The position numbers and the translations under genes were made by a program. Below the pieces are notes generated by a model. The model was not told where the DNA came from. It worked only from the letters and a program-made list of their open reading frames with translations, and did no database searches. This document shows positions 21,258 to 33,769 of a DNA stretch of 64,000 bases, piece by piece. Origin of the DNA: Pyrrhoderma lamaoense (taxonomy: Eukaryota; Basidiomycota; Agaricomycetes; Hymenochaetales; Hymenochaetaceae); NCBI GenBank assembly GCA_002794735.1, contig NBAZ01000001.1, positions 744,001 through 808,000 on the forward strand. Reading direction: 5' to 3'. Numbering within the stretch: the first letter of the stretch is position 1; every line of letters starts with the position of its first letter.

Positions 21258-24200
21258 ATGACAACAGATCTCTCAGCACTTCTCGAGTCCTCAAGGCTCT
21301 GGCAGCACACTTAGCTCGTCGTGACCTACCATCTGTTAATCTTTCTCTTGACCAGATTGAGGCACAATCCCGTCGTCTTGTTTCCCGTCAACCTGGCACG
21401 TCAACAGATAATGATCGAGCGTGAGCTCTCAACCATCTTTGTACTCTCTTCCTTTTACTTACACTACATATAGAAACTATATTCTTGCTCAAGCTCATGT
21501 TGATGCACCAGCATTGGCGAATTCCATTGCGCATCTCAACACATCCACGACTTTCTCTCCGCTTCAGCCACTTCATGATACAGATGTCAATGGTTTCTTA
21601 AGACATGCGCATGAGCAAAATCTTATATCTACAATAGAAGAAGGGCGCCGGGAGACCCAAGAAGATTTCTATCGTTCACTAGATGACCGTAGAAGACGAG
21701 ATTGGGAAGCTCGGAAAAAGAGGATTTTCGAAGAATTAGGAGGTCGTTCGGGTACTGTTGAGGGTTCATCTGGAGGATTGTCGAAGAAATCCTCTCGTGC
21801 AAGCACAACTCTTTCGGTGAGGAGCCAATTTAGCTGATAATTTCCTCAGTCTCTGATTGCGACTAGTCCTCAACAGCTGGTCCTTGTCAAGTAATCTTCA
21901 AATGCAAAGCAAGATGCTTGCTTATGATCACGCAGTCACCGAGCTCAATAAGGCCAGGTTACGAGGGACATCTTACCCCATAGTTCATACGTTACTTAAA
22001 ATCTCTCAGGAAATCAACACAGATGTGAGACAAGTTCATGTTTACTCTCAGAATTAGTTCCTTATAAGATTGTTCCATACCGTAGCGCAACTCACAGATC
22101 CCCCAACTCTTCCATACACTCACCAAAATAACTGGGGAGCCTCCTGCGCTACCTCCACTCGAGCATGCTGGCGCTCACATCCTCAACGCTCCCCGCTTCG
22201 AACGTAAATATGCTCGTATTTACATTGGTGACCCCGAGTCCCGTGATGCCATAGCTTTACGCCAGCAAATAACTAAGGGCTCAAGAGTTGCTCTTGAGGA
22301 ACAATATTGGGACGTACTGGAGAGAACTGTCCAGTCACGCCCAGCGGATGCTCGCTTGGGTGGAGATCCAAGTGTTGCAAACCATGTTCGTGCCTTCTTA
22401 CTACTAAGATACTATCGCGGTGGTGAATGGGAAGAGCGCATTGAGGTTTGTTGTGCCCTAACGAACAATTGGTACCCCTCAATACTTATATATGATTTCT
22501 TAGCTTGTTGGTAGTCAACCATTATGGGCAAAACTCTTCTATCTTGTTCGAACTGGACACATGGAGGAAGCACATAGTGAGGCTATGAAAAATCAGCGTG
22601 TGCTCGATAGCCGAGAATCTGGATTTGTTAACTATTTCAGATTGTGGCTTGAGGCTCCTAATGGAAGGTAACGAATCAACTCCCTCTTCTTTCTGATGGT
22701 ACTCACACAGATCATAATTTCAAGGCTTCCTCAAAATGCTCGCGAGCACCTTCAGGCAACATATAATGCCCACATGCTTAATAGCGCAACAGCTGATCCA
22801 TTCAAACTCGCCTTGTTTAGACTCATGGGAAAGATTGATCCCGCACGCCGTAGCATCCCATTGGTTACCGCTACTGCCGAAGATTGGCTTTGGTTCCAGC
22901 TTGCTATGGTTGATGAAGAGGAGGCTGGAGGCTTGCGAGCGCTTGCTGAGGTTCTGATGAGCTATGGTGAGCGTCACTTCGAAGGGACGGCCGGACATAG
23001 ACGTCAGGGTATGTGGGCAAATGTGCTGCTTATGTGTGGACAGTTCGAAAGGGTAATGATACTTCAAGAGCGCTATAATTTGATATCTGCTTGACTGTTA
23101 TTTTGTCTAGGCTGTAGCCGCTCTCGATGATAATGCGGAAACCAAGGTAGAAGCTATTCATCTGGCCATAGCTCTTGCGTATCATGGCCTTCTTCGGGTT
23201 CCGTCCAGAAGCGAATCATCAGATTATGATATTTGTAGGTTGACTCGCTTTATACTCGTGAACTCTAACCGATTTTCTTCTTCCTAATTTAGTGTCAATT
23301 TCACCATCAACACCTCCTGCGCTTAACTTTGCTGCCTTGATACACAAATATGTCCGGCCATTCACAAAACATGATTCGCAGCATGCTCTGCAATACGTTG
23401 CATGTATCTGTCTATCTGCAGATCAAGGTGAAGGCGTTGGCAAGGAGCAGATTGAATACGCTTGGTCTGAGGTGCGCAAGATCATTGTCCTGGCTGAGGG
23501 TTCAGGCTGGGATGAACTGGTCGGTGGTTTACGTCCTGACGGGTCTCGCTTCGTAAGCACCTTTCTTCTGAAGAATCATTGTATCGTATATTTATTCTTT
23601 TGATAGCCCGGCTCAATCGAGCATATTGCACAATTACTCCTACTTAAAGATGGTGATGATTATAATGAACATATTATCCGTGCTGCAGCAAGTCTTTGCG
23701 AACGAGAACGCCGCACTCTTGAGGCAATCAAGCTCTACAACATCGCTGGTGCTCATGAGACTGTCGTTGAATGTCTTGCTCAGGCCCTGGGAGACGTTGT
23801 GTCAACGCCAAATGTAGGCGGAGAAGATAATCGACGAGTTGAGGCCACTGCTCGAGAAATATACTACCATTACACTCGCCTGAACCGGGCTGCGGGACGT
23901 GCACGCGATGCCGTAGGGGTCCTGCTACGGCTACGTGAAGCAGCAGCCGCGAAAGAAGCTGGAAGATTCGAGGCAGCTTTGGAAGCCATTGAGACTACAG
24001 ACCTTGTACCGTTTGAGGGTGATGCGGCCCGCTTGAACCGTCGTGCTGCTGAATTTGAAACGGCTCATCATGATGCCGTCAAGCGCAACTTGCCTATATA
24101 TCTTCCTTTGAGCATGGAAATTCTTTCTGAATTACACAAAAAGATAAAAAATTCACCTGCTGCGTATGCTAGCAAAAAGCTGGTAAGTCTTATAACAACA

Positions 24201-24363
24201 CGTTGATTGTCTGTTATCTTATTCACGGACTACTTTTCAGGCTTTGGACTCTTTACGGGTAAAGTCTCGTTCTCTTGTGATGTTTGCTGGTATGCTGCGC
24301 TTCAGGATGCTACCTGAGGTCTATTCATATCTTGCTCGATTGGATGTAGAGATTGCACTGTAG
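21258..24363 (+). CDS. NIC96: Nucleoporin Nic96/Nup93
   Basis: Scaffold nucleoporin of the inner ring of the nuclear pore. The N-terminal helix region (DLPSVNLSLDQIEAQSRRL, NYILAQAHVDAPALANSI, FLRHAHEQNLI) is followed by the long alpha-solenoid (FERKYARIYIGDPESRDA, LLLRYYRGGEWEERI, LFYLVRTGHMEEA, ALAYHGLLRV, CICLSADQGEGVGKEQIEYAWSE in pieces, LYNIAGAHETVVECLAQAL). It ends in MLRFRMLPEVYSYLARLDVEIAL at 24363. About eight GT-AG introns can be placed. Two single-base frame breaks occur: near 21291-21295 (TCCTCAAGG, one A short) and near 21885-21892, between STAGP and SSNLQMQSKML. The rest is uninterrupted and well conserved, so sequencing error is more likely than loss of this essential gene. 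Confidence 0.92.
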
Positions 24364-24583
24364 ACGCCCTTCTTACTTGACTTGTAATGTGTTTGTTTTG
24401 TATACTACACATACTGTATGTCTGAAAAAACATTCTGGCTACTGTGTGAGATATTGCTGCTAAATCTATAAATTATATTCGAAATACCCAATAACATATA
24501 TGAACGAGTTATGTTGTACAATAACAATGAGTACATGATGCAGATAAAGTGTTATACAAATGAGAGGGTGAAGAGCTGAAATA

Positions 24584-25584
24584 TCAGACGCTAGGTTTTG
24601 CTGGAGCTTTGCCTTTCTTCACTACTTTGATTCCTAAAGAGTTAACAAGGCTTGTTTTCTGCTTCTTTACAGATGGTGTACTTTTGGTTAAAAGAGCCTT
24701 GGCGTTATCTGAGAGTAGTTTATGTAGTTCAGGCTCTTCACCATCTGCTTTTCTTTTGACCACCGTGGGCTTGGTTTCCGTCGACAAATCACTTCCAGAG
24801 GACGAGTCGTGTAGCCCCGCTAAACTTGAGGGTCCAGGACCAGCAGCATTAACCCTCGAAAACACCTCTCGTACAAGTTTCTCGTCTTCCTCGTCTTCTA
24901 ACTTCTTTACCAGCTCCTCCTCTTCTTCGACCTCCACCCTAGCTAGCTTATCCAACAATTCTGAACCGCCTGCTTGAGCAACACGTTCGTTACGTGCATT
25001 TCGAGCTCGAATATCCTGTAACGCATCTAACACATCCATCTCCCTCTTTGAGTCCAACGTTCGATTCTCTAACGCTTGCATAGGGTTATTCTCTTCAGCC
25101 TCAAGTCTAGCAAGTTTATCTTCTTCGTCTGCTGCCGCTTCTTCTCTCCATGGCTCGAAGTTCCGTGAGGCACCATGCTCAGCAGCATAGTCAGTGTTCT
25201 TTGGGTCAGTCTTGAAGGTTATCTCTGCAGAACAGAGGGTGCATTTGATGTAGAATCGGAAGATCTTGATTCCAAAGTAATCCTCGCCTTCTACTGTTTC
25301 TTTTCGTGCATTGAACTTCTTTCCCTTATAAATGTATTCGCCACAGGTATTGCATCGCCTATATTTAGAGAGTATACATCATGAAGTAATCAACATATTT
25401 CGAAGTAGACATACATCGAAAACGGTGCCATGAGACGAACAACTTGCTGTGTATTCCTTGGCACCTTTCGCCTTGGAATCAATGACGGATCGAAATCCGG
25501 AGGGATGTACTTATTTAAAACTACTCTTCGTCAGTTTTAATTATAAAACATGAAAAAACTTGACGTACCTTTACGTTCAGACAT
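24584..25584 (-). CDS. YJU2: Splicing factor YJU2/CCDC94 (CWC16 family)
   Basis: Promotes the first catalytic step of splicing as part of the NTC-associated spliceosome. Three exons (25584-25569, 25520-25415, 25358-24584) give 298 residues. The family N-terminus [18 protein letters not shown] is created by splicing a 16 nt first exon. The zinc-binding core follows ([38 protein letters not shown]), then [17 protein letters not shown] and a long charged helical tail with [17 protein letters not shown]. The C-terminus is lysine-rich ([11 protein letters not shown]). Frame intact. A TCACGTGA element lies 97-104 bp upstream of the start. Confidence 0.93.
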
Positions 25585-25960
25585 GGTGTATGGAAAAATT
25601 AAGCAGGTATGCAGAAAGGACTTCTTCGATGTACGAGAGTAAGTCATGAAGTTTAATTAACATTAAGGAATATAACTTGATCACGTGAGGTTGAGGCTTA
25701 CAAAGTACTAAAGCGCAATTATTGTAAGGTCTGCAAAAAATTATAATTATACAGAAGACTACTTTTATAATAGTATACATTGGTACTGTGATGGTACTGT
25801 AGATATCCTGCGCAATTGCTATGTAATTTTCAGGTCCCGTATCGCGGTTTAAAGAAGGCTGGTGGCAATTCCCGAAGTACATCTCCGAGGGGCCTTTCTA
25901 CAACTAACAACTCTCCCGAAACTAAGAAGTCCACACATAAGTTAGGCCGATATCTTGTCA
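25585..25960. promoter_or_regulatory. YJU2 upstream region / UTP4 3' region
   Basis: AT-rich intergenic DNA with TCACGTGA at 25681-25688. No gene seen. Confidence 0.5.
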
Positions 25961-28949
25961 CTATCTTAAATTCGAAAGTGTCTCCTCGTTCTCAGTGTCG
26001 TCGTTTTCATTATTAAAGCCGCTGCATGGGTCGAATTCTTGTTCCTTGAGTCTATTCTTGGTTTCTGTGGGCCAGGAGGTCCACCACGCCTTCGCTTTTT
26101 GGCAAATCCACCCCATCCGACCGGTGCATCGAGCGTGATCTTACAGAGCCATGTAGACCCCCACATGATAACATTGTGACTTTTTTGCATTTGTTCTGAG
26201 GCTGGTTTTCCACGGCCCGAAGTATTCGGAAAAGCGGAGGTAGGTTCAACTGCGATTCCAAGGACACTGTCATGTAAACTTGTCCACCGCTTCGGTAACT
26301 GAGTTCGTTGAGACAAGTGATGTGCCCAAGGTGCAAATTGTCGGGATTCAACATCGTATACACCTATCGTTGAGTCGGTATGCGCAAGAACTAACAAGGT
26401 TGATGGACGAGAAGAGTGTGATGACTGAGATGAGAATGCAAGAGCAGAGACTGGCGAAGCTGAGGTAGGTAGAAGTGCATGATGCTACGAATTATACAAG
26501 TGATATAAGTGAAATCAGATACAAACTCTAAATTGTTAATCTCCTACCTGTACCGAGTCAAGATTGAATATGCGAGTACGGCAGTGACTATCTGTTGTTG
26601 CCAACCATTGCCCATCAGGACTGAAAGCCAGATGAGTTATAAGGGTACCTGTTTCCTCTTCTTCTGCCATATTCGGGGTATGAGAAATACCTCCATTCAT
26701 TTCGATATCCCCATCAACATCTCGTTCCACTTCAATATTGTCATCTTCATCACTTTCACTTGCTGCTTCGCCGTGTGAGAGGTTCTTAACCACTCTATCA
26801 CCAAACATGGCACTAGCTAACGCATGGTGCTCGAAGATTCTTAGTATTACTGGAAAAGGCCGACCTTCCGATGTTCGGCTAGATATGTCGACGACTACTA
26901 GTCGTGCACTGCGTGCAGTAGAGATAACAAGTCGACTGCTATCTGGTGAGAAACCGAGGGTGCTTGCACCTTCAGGCTCTCTTGGTCCTTTGATGATACA
27001 TGAAGCAAGAGCTTCAACGAGGAGAGCCATAAGGGGTTTGATACGACGTGGCTGCACTGCATCATCCTGGTACAAAAGTTCAAATAGCTTTACTTCATAC
27101 ACATCTGAGATAGCAAGCCATTTTCCATCTTCAGATACTGCACGGGCACTCAGATTTGTTGTCGTATCTAACTCCATATCTAAAATTTTCTCATAACCAC
27201 ATTCTTCCTTTCCTTTCTGCGAACTCTTGTCTTTGGTACTTTCGTCATCTACAACCTGTGCGGCCAGTAAATCCTCCTCTAGCTGACTTGTTGTTTTTGC
27301 TTTCCCTGTTAATTTCCAAATACTGACTCCTGCGTCTCTTGCGAGAACCACCAATCGACCTTTGCGTGAAACTGAAACAGCAGGGTTCAGGCCTGTCGGA
27401 TAAGCGAGTCTTCGATGATATGAATCTTCAAACGTCGAAACCATACTTGTAACAAGAGGGTTGACTATTTTATTTTGGTTTATACTTGTCGAAGCACAAG
27501 GAGAAAGAACCAACGAGCGTCAAGTCCTCCTGAAGCGAGAATAGGAGCAACACCAGAAAATGGGCTAGCTTCCTTGATATTGCGGGGACTATTCACCGGA
27601 AGATACGGAGGCCAGATAGCTAATGCTCGCACGTCATGAGAATGCATCCGTTTTGAAGTTGAGTGAATCCAGCGTGAATTCGACTTTATCTTCCTTCCTC
27701 CGTCCCCATCACTTATAATATTGACGTGGGTAAAGAGAGAGACTTTTTGGTCCACTCCAGAAGTAAAGATTGTGTTTCCATCCTATATTAGTGATTGAAT
27801 ATCATATTCTATGATAGTATTATTTACACATACCGGTCCAATTGCCAAACATAAAACATCGGCTCCGTGAGCAGGAAAGCTATACAGCTGCGTACACGTT
27901 CTTGAGTCCCAAAACTTTACCATTCCAAGAGAATCTCCGGATACAATGGTCCCGTCACTATAAAGAAAGCTCTGAGATACTTTATGATAGGATTGGAACA
28001 CCTGAACTTACGCCAGAGTACCCACCGCCCAAATTAGCGTGCGTTCTCCCTTCGCTTTGTCCGTGCTCATCCTATCTAGCACTCTCCCTGTTTTAGCATC
28101 CCATTTCCGTAAAGCACTATCAGATCCTCCAGACACAATCCATGAGTCCTCCCAATCCTCCTCCTCGTCACTATCCTCACTATTAGCAGAGTTTCTGTAA
28201 ACGGGCGTAGGCGGCACAGCCGGGCCCCATGCGATACTGAGGATCCTACTCTTGACACGATCGAGTCGCCTTGAATGAGCGAGCTCATTGGCTACTATAT
28301 CAAGTAGTCGTATGCGGCCATCTTCACATCCGAGAGCAAGAATTGTACTTGCAGGATTTACCGACATACACCAGATTGCGCCTCCTTGTGAGTTCAATGT
28401 TCGCTGAACATGATCTGTAAGTAGCAGGAGGGAAGCACATATATTGCATATCTTACAAGCACAGTTCCAGTCGTAAGATCCCATTCAACAAGTTCACTAC
28501 CCCCACCTGCACTGAAAAGACGCAAATCCTCGAGGGCAGGTACTTGATTATATGCCAATAAGTAAGGGTGTTTCAGCGTGAATACAAGCGAGTCTATTTT
28601 GCTAGGATTAGGTCCATATAGAATCTGGATTAGAGTGTAAGCATATGATCTACAAAAGTTGACGTTATATTATTAGGACTCACTTTGGAAAGGACCCAAG
28701 CTTGAGGAGCCTGAGGACACCTTTCTTGTTCATGAGGGGGAGTTGCCCATTCATATATTTCTACGTTACCATTTGCACGTCCAACAGCCAGAGTACCAAA
28801 TCGGCGACCAGAAGTCGATGTGACCTTTGGACTTTTGGACTTATATGTTGATGACTTAGGGAGGGCAAGTGGAGGAAATGCAATAGCGGTTATGGCCGGT
28901 GGATTGTAATCTACAAACGGCAACGATGAACAGCGAACGACTGTACCAT
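25961..28949 (-). CDS. UTP4: U3 snoRNP (t-UTP) component Utp4/Cirhin, WD40 protein
   Basis: Subunit of the small-subunit processome needed for 35S pre-rRNA transcription and 18S maturation in the nucleolus. Tandem WD40 units are visible: TLAVGRANGNVEIYEW, LRLFSAGGGSELVEWDL, ILALGCEDGRIRLLDI, SWIVSGGSDSALRKWDAKTG, TIVSGDSLGMVKFWDSRTC, VLCLAIGP, DVRALAIWPP, PILASGGLDARL, RLVVLARDAGVSIWKL, AFSPDGQWLATTDSHCRTR. The C-terminal signature LDAPVGWGGFAKKRRRG is followed by an acidic end. The ATG at 28949 (MVQSFAVHRCR) is preferred because it gives the family N-terminus, but it needs one extra T near 28914-28918 to run into VDYNPPAITAIAFP. A second break near 26071-26083 moves the tail into the frame ending TENEETLSNLR at 25961. 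An upstream in-frame ATG at 29067 is less likely. Confidence 0.9.
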
Positions 28950-29125
28950 CGGATTTGAGGAAGACCCAACCGGGAGGGGCACAGGCATTTTCGAACGTAG
29001 GGACCCCTTTGATATTGAAGCGAAGTGAATCCAAAATTTTGAGTAATAGTCCGGGCATCACGTGCATGACTTTTTATGTTTCTTCGTTCGTGCCTACGGC
29101 AATCGTAGTTAAGCTATCACCTACC
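28950..29125. promoter_or_regulatory. Short divergent UTP4/TIM10 promoter
   Basis: 176 bp between start codons, with CACGTG at 29059-29064 (62-67 bp before TIM10, 110-115 bp before UTP4). Confidence 0.45.
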
Positions 29126-29513
29126 ATGTCTTTCCTTAGAGGGTCTCCCCAGGCTAATGGTGCCATTAATCCTGAGCGAATTGAAATGGCAACAGCCGAG
29201 TATGAGCTACTTCGATCTTGCTAAAAATGTAACTCATATCCACTTGCAGGCTTGACATGATTACAGATGTGTTTAACCGTCTTGTGTCGTAGGTACTTAG
29301 TTTTCAAAATCAACAAGACTCTAAATTACATATAGGACATGTTATACGAAATGTATTGGGACTCGATTCGCGGATGGCGAGCTCAATAAAGGGGAGAGTG
29401 TCTGTGTTGACCGCTGCGTCGCCAAATTTTTTGAAGTAAACAAGAAGGTCGGCGAGAAAATGCAACAAATGGGTGCAAACGCTCAAGCAGGCGGATCTTT
29501 TGGTGGCCTATGA
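29126..29513 (+). CDS. TIM10: Mitochondrial small Tim chaperone Tim10
   Basis: Intermembrane-space chaperone that, with Tim9, escorts hydrophobic carrier proteins to the inner membrane. Three exons (29126-29199, 29250-29288, 29336-29513) give 96 residues. The twin CX3C motif is present as CYTKC and CVDRC, joined by IGTRFADGELNKGESV. The ends (MSFLRGSPQANGA and KMQQMGANAQAGGSFGG) are also typical. The middle exon is only 39 nt. The reading frame is intact and the length is normal. Confidence 0.95.
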
Positions 29514-29787
29514 GGCTCTAGCAACTCATGACGCTGTAAACCATGTGGATGATCTAGCCGTATCACCTTCCTAGCATGCACATTAAACATAATACCTCCA
29601 TACCTCCATAACTCACGGAAAATCGACACGTCGCTCTAAAAGTCATTCAATACTTGTACGCAATTCTATAATTATAGTACCCCAAACTCTTTGTATACAG
29701 TAATACAATAGATAATCCAATGCATGAGAAAAAAAGGTAATCGCTCGACAGCGTGATTGTGGTCCTTGTATGAGTGAATGTCAACGA

Positions 29788-30230
29788 TTAGTTGAGAGGA
29801 TCAAAACAATCTTCGTATGTTTTATTATGCTTGTTTTGAGCATGTTCAAGAAGCCTTGGATAAAGCAATGAATAAGTGACCCTAAGAAGGGATAGATTCG
29901 ACTTACTGAGGCTGACGGGTTGTAGACATCTACAGATATGGATAAGATACTCAGATGGTGTACATGATTAACTACTACAGACGTACAAACGCGTTTTTGC
30001 AAACTTTGCAGATGATTGTTTTGGAGGCTTCGTTAGTCTTTAGTTGACTCTTTCCACCCTTGCCTTGAGCTTCTTTTGCATTTCTTTCACGTTTCTGAGC
30101 CGCTGCATCATACAGATATTGAGGATACGACCTGGTCTGATTATCTTTCTACTACATACCCTTAGCACCCTATCAAAAGAATAATTAAGTGTAGCTAATG
30201 AACAGTGGCTTTCATACATACGTTACCCAT
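29788..30230 (-). CDS. Small zf-met2-like zinc-binding protein (At2g23090-like family)
   Basis: Five exons (30230-30222, 30179-30170, 30102-29987, 29929-29907, 29854-29788) give 74 residues, all in phase. The N-terminus MGNGAKAAQKRERNAKEA is the family hallmark. The zinc-binding part is CKVCKNAF followed, after a 23 nt exon, by LLEHAQNKHNK, which supplies the C2H2-type ligands. The C-terminus YEDCFDPLN is also typical. Exons 1, 2 and 4 are 9, 10 and 23 nt. The function of this conserved eukaryotic family is poorly known; a role with nucleic acids is guessed from the finger. The call rests on the splice reconstruction. Confidence 0.88.
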
Positions 30231-30489
30231 GTTGAGATACCCTAAAGAAGTAGAGAAGAAGTGAACCTTCTAGTTCAAAGTGATCGAGGGATCAACTGAC
30301 AAATTGTGAAAAATATCTAATCCTATGCTTATGTAAAATAACGTCTATAACTGTAACTGTTACATGTGCACCGTTGCCGATGATCTTAAACTCTCTCCGA
30401 AAATTAAATTTACAATTTAGTAATATAAATAACGAGGTCCCGTTGTTTTTACTTGTATATTCATTGAGTCACAACAAGCTTATATATAT

Positions 30490-32056
30490 ATGCGCACGGT
30501 TCTCAGGTCATGTTCCAGTATCTTTTTGAAGCAGCCTCTCGGTCTGCGACATCACCAGTCTCCCTCTAATCGTCGGACAATAATGAGTCAGATTAATGGC
30601 ACAACAAACCCAGAACTCAATGAAGCTCGCCTGAAGCTATTCAAGAATATACAATTTGATATTCTCACTGCTATGCAAGACTCTGAGAATGTGATCACCA
30701 GACAGAAAGTTGCTCGAACATTTACCTGTGTGTAATCAAGGAATCATGCCAAAAAAACTAACTATATTCATTGCCAATTCTACTAGCGGACACTCTTACG
30801 GGTCGGTGATAATAGTATACTATGTTCTTGACACCCCTTTAACGATAGTTACCGCCTTTAGTACCTAGCCCAGAGATGCAGTTGTATGCAATCAAGGCGT
30901 CACTTGGTGATGATGTATATGATGATGCCACAACTAAGGCCTTGGAAGCGTCTATAGCTCGTTTGACAGGCAAAGAGGCGGGTCTATTCATGCCTTCCGG
31001 GACGATGAGTAATCAAATTGGTTACGAACTCACTTGAAGCAACCACCATATTCTGTACTCTGCGACCATCGTGCGCATATCTATAAGTACGAGGCTGGAG
31101 GCACCGCCTTCCATTCTGGTGCACAAATTATCCCTGTTATGCCCAGGAACCGTAAGTACATACTATCCCTCAACGATAAGCAGACTTAGATAGCAGTATA
31201 TATAGATCATCATCTGACATTAGAAGACATTCAGGACAATGTTATTATTGGCACAGACTTCCACTATGCTCCGACAGAAGTAATTGAGCTGGAAAACACT
31301 CTGAATGGCACAATATTCCCTCAGTCTGAGATAATTGCTATCTCCTCATACGCTCGCTCGAAGGGAATTGCTATGCATCTTGATGGCGCACGGTTATGGC
31401 ATGTAGCTGTTGAAACTGGTTTACCACTCGATGAGCTCTGTGCACCTTTTGATAGTGTATCTCTATGCTTCAGCAAGGGCTAGGTGCCCCTGTTGGATCC
31501 ATACTTGTCGGAAGCAAGCCCTACATTGCACAGGCACGACGCTTCCGCAAGCTATTTGGTGGTGGGATGAGACAAATAGGGTCACTTGCCGCTTCTGCGG
31601 CTTATGCTGTAACAAATAATATGAAGCTTCTCCTCGACGTTCATGCATTAACACGCAGGCTCGAGCGTGGGCTTGAGGAAATCGGCTGCAAAATTACCAG
31701 TCGGGCAGAGACGTGCATGGTACGTAACTCACTTTCTCTTCATCCATCTATAACTCTGAAAATTCTGTGATGTCTAGGTGTTTTTCGATCCTTCACCAGT
31801 GGGTGTATCCCTTAGCGAAATAGTTTCACGGGCAGAAGCTCTTCCAAACCCTATTATTCTACTCGGATCAAGGCTTGTCGTACACATACAAACTTCACAG
31901 GAAGCTGTTGACGATTTACTGTCACTCGTACGTACTTTAGCAGAGGAGAAACGTCTTGCTGGCTTTGTCAAGCCAGACCCGAGCAATGAAGCAAATACTG
32001 AATCTAGTCCATATGTGTATAAAGATGTCTATGTCCGGAAGGGTCGCAACTTTTGA
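30490..32056 (+). CDS. GLY1: Low-specificity L-threonine aldolase, frame broken twice
   Basis: PLP enzyme that cleaves L-threonine to glycine and acetaldehyde. The first exon (30490-30727) encodes an Arg/Ser-rich N-terminus that may be mitochondrial targeting, with a second ATG at 30583. Splicing across 30728-30786 and 30802-30861 creates [23 protein letters not shown] in family order. Conserved parts are [46 protein letters not shown] and the PLP lysine region [11 protein letters not shown], then [15 protein letters not shown] and a C-terminus ending [11 protein letters not shown]. Two one-base losses break the frame: near 31021 (ATTGGTTACG) and near 31477-31481 (AAGGGCTAGG, within the PLP loop). 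Both sit in runs and fit sequencing error. Confidence 0.9.
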
Positions 32057-32233
32057 TTCTCACTTGTATTCATATCCATAGACAAAGTAGTAGATAGTTG
32101 TTCGCACAGTAGATGCAGATAACTGATGTATGTAACCGAGTTATCTTACGTCGATCACGTGAAAGATTCTCAGCACAGTAACACCCAAGATTAGCCCGTT
32201 ATAATATAATCCTGCTAGGAACGCAAAGGTGGG

Positions 32234-33563
32234 ATGTTTCTCTTCAGAGGATTGGGAATATCTAGACCATCAGTTCTTCTACGCCAGACTCAACATCGAG
32301 CGATGTCTGGCTCAGCACCCTACTTGATTACACCTAAAGCATTGCAAGTGTCTCTCTCTGGGAACAACAATGTTCCATCCGGTGCTCCTGTTATTCTCGA
32401 CGTCAGCTGGTTTATGCCCAACATCCCTCGCGATCCCAGATCTGAGTATACGAAGAATCTCTTCCAACCTCACAATTTCTGGACCTTGATGAATTAGCTA
32501 GCACCCATCCACTAGGTCTGAAACATATGATGCCTTCCCCGGAACAATTTGCCTCTGCCTGTGGTACATCTTATTACATTTCTTGAATCTTCAACATGCT
32601 AAATACCTAATAATCCTTTTCTGTGACGTTCTTCTTCAGAGGGTTTTGGTATTACCCAGAATACACATGTAGTATTGTATGTTACCGCTCACATTCTATC
32701 CAGTCACGGATCTTGGAACAATTGCTTCTTATTAGGTACGACTCCCAAGGAATATTTAGTGCACCGCGTGCGCTTTTCATGTTCCGCTCATTTGGTCATA
32801 CAAAATCCAGTGTTCTCGATGGCGGCCTTCCTCGCTGGGAGGCTGAGGGTTTTCCTACGGAACCTGGGTCCCTCAGTTCGATAGATAAACCGGGGACGAT
32901 TAATTATCCAACTCCGGCTTACGATACAAGTGTTGTTGCAAGTTTGTAGCGAATTTGCGACCTACATTCAACTCGATCCGTGGGACTAACTTACTGTACT
33001 AGGTTATGAACAAATAGTTTCGAATTCACAACTTGACCCGGAAACTAACTCCGCCAGTTTGGTCGTGGACGCCCGCCCAATGGAAGGTAAATTTTTACCC
33101 TACATTCACCTAGACCAAGTCCCTATTGCTCTGCACTACATAGATTCATTGGAAAGGACCCAGAACCACGACCCGGACTTCCTTCTGGGCATATTCCAAA
33201 TTCAATTTCTGTGCCATTCACGACTTTCCTTGAATCTCACCAGACTCCAGATGGATCTTCATATACAACATTCTTACCCAAAGATAAACTTCTTGAAGCT
33301 CTTAGGAGTAAGATTGGGGAGAAAAATACTCAAGATGTGTTAGAGTGGAAACGACCGATCATCGCAAGCTGTGGAAGTGGTATGACTGCTGGGGTTCTAT
33401 GGCTTGGATTAAGTATTTTAGGAGTGAAGAAGCTTTCTCTCTATGACGAGGTAGAGTGGTAATAGCTTTTTTTCTCTGTCAATATCTGATCAGTGACTGT
33501 ATCTAGTCGTGGACGGGCTATGCGTTGCGAGAGTCGAGTAATATTTCTATGGTTAAGGACTGA
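32234..33563 (+). CDS. TUM1: Thiosulfate/3-mercaptopyruvate sulfurtransferase (two-rhodanese), frame broken twice
   Basis: Transfers sulfur from 3-mercaptopyruvate, and in fungi can feed tRNA thiolation. The N-terminal 30 residues are Arg-rich and may target mitochondria. The first, inactive rhodanese domain has VILDVSWFMPNIPRDPRSEY, FLDLDELASTHPLGLKHM, FGITQNTHVVLYDSQG and SVLDGGLPRWEAEGFPTE. The second has VVDARPMEG, GHIPNSISVPF and the active-site loop ASCGSGMTAGVLWLGL with the catalytic Cys, ending SWTGYALRESSN at the TGA 33561-33563. Frame breaks near 32470-32478 and 33085-33087 look like missing single bases. TCACGTGA lies 72-79 bp upstream of the ATG. The CGSGMTA loop favours mercaptopyruvate over thiosulfate. 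Confidence 0.9.
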
Positions 33564-33769
33564 TTACCTCAAGTTTTATATTTATAGGACGAGCTATCAT
33601 ATCACATGGTCATAGAGGATGTTGGGAAACTACTATTATTATCTATCCTGAATTTTATAATAATTGGATGTCCAAAATTCGCAGTTCAAAAGCGGAGCAT
33701 ACTGTCAATGTACAACGTACGTTCTTCCCTTACTAATCTACACATATGCATGCACGGAGCCAGACTTAA

